DNA of 8,849 bases from Chlorobiota bacterium (GTDB lineage Bacteria > Bacteroidota > Ignavibacteria > Ignavibacteriales > Ignavibacteriaceae): contig RHKR01000066.1 of NCBI GenBank assembly GCA_008363265.1, positions 1 to 8,849 of the forward strand, written 5' to 3'. Shown here piece after piece: positions 7,036 through 8,849 of this stretch. How positions within the stretch are numbered: the first letter of the stretch is position 1; the number at the start of each line of letters is the position of its first letter. The translations under genes and the position numbers were made by a program. A model generated the notes under the pieces. The model had not been told where the DNA came from. It saw only the letters and a program-made list of their open reading frames with translations, and did no database searches.

Positions 7036-7071
7036 CGTCCCGCTGATTGTGCCGGCGGGACGCCTTTTCTT
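7036..7071 (+). terminator. Intrinsic terminator 1 after the nifJ operon
   Basis: CGTCCCGC (7036-7043) pairs with GCGGGACG (7055-7062), followed by CCTTTTCTT (7063-7071). It begins 10 bp past the stop codon of the DHOD-like gene. Confidence 0.8.
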
Positions 7072-7074
7072 ACC

Positions 7075-7116
7075 ACCGGCTGTTTCATTAAATTGAGGCG
7101 GCCGGTTTTTTGTTTT
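7075..7116 (+). terminator. Intrinsic terminator 2 (tandem) after the nifJ operon
   Basis: ACCGGC (7075-7080) pairs with GCCGGT (7101-7106). The helix can continue inward through G-T, G-C, T-A and A-T pairs to a short A/T loop near 7088-7093. It is followed by an uninterrupted T-run, a single G and more T (7107 onward). A second terminator this close suggests read-through from the PFOR operon is strongly blocked. Confidence 0.78.
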
Positions 7117-7119
7117 TTC

Positions 7120-7345
7120 AGTAGTGAGTGGTGAGTGAAGAGTAGTGAGTGGTTTTCGTTGCCGGTTGCGCGTTACCCGTTGCCCGGGATGTAAGTAGTG
7201 AGTGGGGAGTAGCGAGGGGTTTTCGTTCCCGGTTGCGTGTTATCCGTTGCCCGGGATGTCAGTAGTGAGTGGGGAGTAGCGAGGGGTTTTCGTTCCCGGT
7301 TGCGTGTTATCCGTTGCCCGGGATGTAAGTAGTGAGTGGTGAGGG
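7120..7345 (+). repeat. Heptanucleotide repeat array B with 67-bp tandem super-repeat
   Basis: It is built from the same two heptamer families, in the same orientation, as the array at 2004-2196. Super-unit 1 spans 7120-7193 (74 bp, one heptad more than the next copy). Super-units 2 (7194-7260) and 3 (7261-7327) are 67 bp each and differ only at the last base. A partial fourth copy (AGTAGTGAGTGGTGAGGG) ends at 7345. Each unit reads: three to four AGTRRYG heptads, a GGTTTT junction, four heptads of the CGTTNCC type (CGTTCCC, GGTTGCG, TGTTATC, CGTTGCC), then CGGGATGT plus one base. A 22-base string is identical between 2156-2177 and 7165-7186. It is non-coding, and the function is unknown. Confidence 0.9.
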
Positions 7346-7409
7346 ATTTAGATCATTTTTTAATATTAGCTGTAGATCAACATTTATCAACATTAATAGC
7401 GGAGCATAG
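7346..7409 (+). promoter_or_regulatory. A/T-rich leader of the OPT transporter gene with a 10-bp-spaced direct repeat
   Basis: Between array B and the start codon is an A/T-rich stretch that must hold the OPT promoter. TAATAT (7361-7366, within the palindrome TAATATTA) could be a -10-like element but has no matching -35. ATCAACATT occurs twice, at 7376-7384 and 7386-7394, one helical turn apart, as expected for a site bound on one DNA face. GGAG (7401-7404) is a good Shine-Dalgarno sequence 5 nt before the ATG. The promoter call itself is uncertain. Confidence 0.35.
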
Positions 7410-8849
7410 ATGAGCGGACACTCTTCAGGTGAGGTCAAAGGACTTCCAAAAAACGCTTATTCCGAATTAAAGCCGGGCGAGAAATACGAACCGTTAATGT
7501 CGCCCCTAAGTATCGTTCCCGAAGTGAACGTCTACACGATCTCTTTGGGTCTCTTAATGGCTGTGCTCTTTTCAGCGGCAGCTGCCTACCTGGGTCTCAA
7601 GATCGGTCAGGTATTCGAGGCGGCGATTCCGATCGCGATCATCGCGGTTGGTCTTTCGACGCTGCTCAAGAGGAAGAACGCCCTCGGCGAGAACGTGATC
7701 ATCCAGTCGGTTGGTGCCACATCAGGTGCTGTTGTAGCCGGGGCGATCTTCACCATTCCCGCGCTTTACATCCTCGATCTCGAGGCTACATTCCTGCAGG
7801 TGTTCCTTTCATCGCTTCTTGGCGGTTTTCTGGGAATACTATTCCTGATCCCGTTCCGGAAATATTTCGTTGCCGACATGCACGGCAAGTTCCCGTTCCC
7901 TGAAGCAACAGCCACCACCGAAGTGCTGGTAGCCGGCGAAAAAGGGGGCTCACAGGCTCTCGTGCTCGTTTCATCGGGACTTGTTGGCGGTGTGTACGAC
8001 TTCATCATCGCCACATTCGGCTGGTGGAGTGAGACATTTTCGACCAGGGTTCTTCCGATCGGCGATATGCTTTATGATAAATACAAACTCGTTTTCAATA
8101 TAAATATCGGCGCTGCAGTAACCGGTCTCGGTTTTATCGTCGGACTGAAATATGCCGCGATCATTGCTGCCGGTTCGTTTGTTTCGTGGTATCTGCTGAT
8201 CCCGGTGGTTTTTTACATTGGTCAATCACTCGCGGAACCTTTTGGCGCTAATGTTACCGTGCTGATAAAGGACATGACGGCCGAGCAGATATTCAGAAAT
8301 TATGTCCGTCACATCGGTATCGGTGGTATCGCCATGGCGGGTATCATCGGTATTGTCAGATCGTCAGGAATTATAGCCGGAGCATTTAAGCTGGCTGCCA
8401 AGGAGATCGGCGGTGGAGTTGGATCGAATAAAGGTTCCCTTCGTACCGAGCGTGACCTTCCGATGTTCGTGATCGTCACCGGTATCCTCGCCGTCGGGCT
8501 TGGTCTTCTCCTTTTCTTCAACTTTGGAGTTACAGGCAACATTGGTCATGCCTTCCTTGGTCTCGCGATCGTAATGATCATCTCTTTTCTGTTCACAACA
8601 GTGGCCGCCAACGCTATCGCGATCGTGGGAACGAACCCTGTATCGGGTATGACGTTGATGACGCTGATCCTCTCCTCGATAATCCTGATATCTTTCGGGA
8701 TCAAGGGAGACGAAGGAATGGTGACCGCGCTTCTTATTGGCGGTGCCGTGTGTACTGCGCTTTCATGTGCCGGCGCTTTCATCACCGACTTAAAGATCGG
8801 TTACTGGCTTGGAAGTTCGCCTTACAAGCAGCAGACATGGAAATTTGTC
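7410..8849 (+). CDS. OPT-family oligopeptide transporter (3'-truncated by window edge)
   Basis: The frame from ATG 7410 is open through the right edge: 480 codons, perhaps three quarters of a prokaryotic OPT protein (usually ~600-670 residues). A hydrophilic N-terminus of about 40 residues is followed by many hydrophobic helices. Family-type motifs visible are SAAAAYLGLKIGQVFEAAIP (55-74), FPFPEATATTEVL (161-173), GTNPVSGMT (407-415) and DLKIGYWLGSSPYKQQ (460-475). These match the prokaryotic OPT/YSL-like group, inner-membrane secondary transporters thought to be proton-driven and to import small peptides or, in relatives, metal chelates. The substrate cannot be read here. The start is supported by GGAG 5 nt upstream and by the natural cytoplasmic N-terminus. 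It is separated from the PFOR operon by two terminators and a repeat array, so it is a separate transcription unit. Confidence 0.92.
   Translation, partial: MSGHSSGEVKGLPKNAYSELKPGEKYEPLMSPLSIVPEVNVYTISLGLLMAVLFSAAAAYLGLKIGQVFEAAIPIAIIAVGLSTLLKRKNALGENVIIQSVGATSGAVVAGAIFTIPALYILDLEATFLQVFLSSLLGGFLGILFLIPFRKYFVADMHGKFPFPEATATTEVLVAGEKGGSQALVLVSSGLVGGVYDFIIATFGWWSETFSTRVLPIGDMLYDKYKLVFNINIGAAVTGLGFIVGLKYAAIIAAGSFVSWYLLIPVVFYIGQSLAEPFGANVTVLIKDMTAEQIFRNYVRHIGIGGIAMAGIIGIVRSSGIIAGAFKLAAKEIGGGVGSNKGSLRTERDLPMFVIVTGILAVGLGLLLFFNFGVTGNIGHAFLGLAIVMIISFLFTTVAANAIAIVGTNPVSGMTLMTLILSSIILISFGIKGDEGMVTALLIGGAVCTALSCAGAFITDLKIGYWLGSSPYKQQTWKFV

Noticed and set aside
7151..7162. Second sigma-54 promoter within array B (GG...GC)
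   Set aside because: The GG-to-GC distance is 10 bp rather than 12 and the flanking consensus bases are absent.
7120..7345. Insertion-sequence ends or attachment site
   Set aside because: No transposase or integrase, no terminal inverted repeats and no target-site duplication can be seen; the sequence is simple heptad repeat.
7766..8785. Several reverse-strand frames of 60-84 codons opposite the OPT gene
   Set aside because: They are antisense shadows of a clearly coding OPT frame; proline/arginine-rich translations without motifs.

Overview
The window (8849 bp, moderate GC, both ends inside genes) looks like chromosome from the Bacteroidota/Chlorobiota/Ignavibacteria side of the tree. Two things point there: a C-terminal type IX secretion (Por) sorting domain with the NYPNPFNPST signature, and weak or absent Shine-Dalgarno sequences at some genes. 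The lineage is inferred from protein style, not from a search.

Layout: (1) 3-1400, the 3' part of a large secreted protein: the end of a DUF11-like extracellular domain, an Asp-box beta-propeller and a sorting tail. (2) A hairpin terminator at 1422-1458 lies between this gene and a convergent small four-helix membrane protein of the DUF1648 type (1467-1970, minus). (3) 1971-2409 is non-coding and highly structured: 25 head-to-tail heptanucleotides of two families at 2004-2196, a third heptamer family (TCACATT) at 2212-2261, two imperfect dyads, and a very good -24/-12 (sigma-54) promoter at 2347-2363. (4) 2410-5994 encodes a complete single-chain pyruvate:ferredoxin oxidoreductase (nifJ/por), followed after 39 bp by a dihydroorotate-dehydrogenase-like flavoprotein (6034-7026) that lacks the classical DHOD catalytic loop. 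The pair is probably one operon. (5) 7027-7409 holds two tandem intrinsic terminators and a second heptad array in the same orientation, including two 67-bp copies differing at one base. (6) 7410 to the right edge is the first 480 codons of an OPT-family oligopeptide transporter.

Functional reading: the core is an anaerobic carbon/electron module. PFOR interconverts pyruvate and acetyl-CoA + CO2 with ferredoxin, and the co-transcribed FMN-barrel protein has an unknown role. The operon appears to be driven by RpoN, so an enhancer-binding ATPase should control it. The transporter, the DUF1648 protein and the secreted propeller look like separate transcription units.

The most unusual DNA is the heptad-repeat system on both sides of the PFOR operon. 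Three different 7-nt families, all kept strictly at 7 nt, occur in the two long intergenic regions and nowhere inside the genes. I see no CRISPR array, transposase, tRNA or rRNA. The best candidates for new biology are the heptad arrays and the function of the DHOD-like partner of PFOR.
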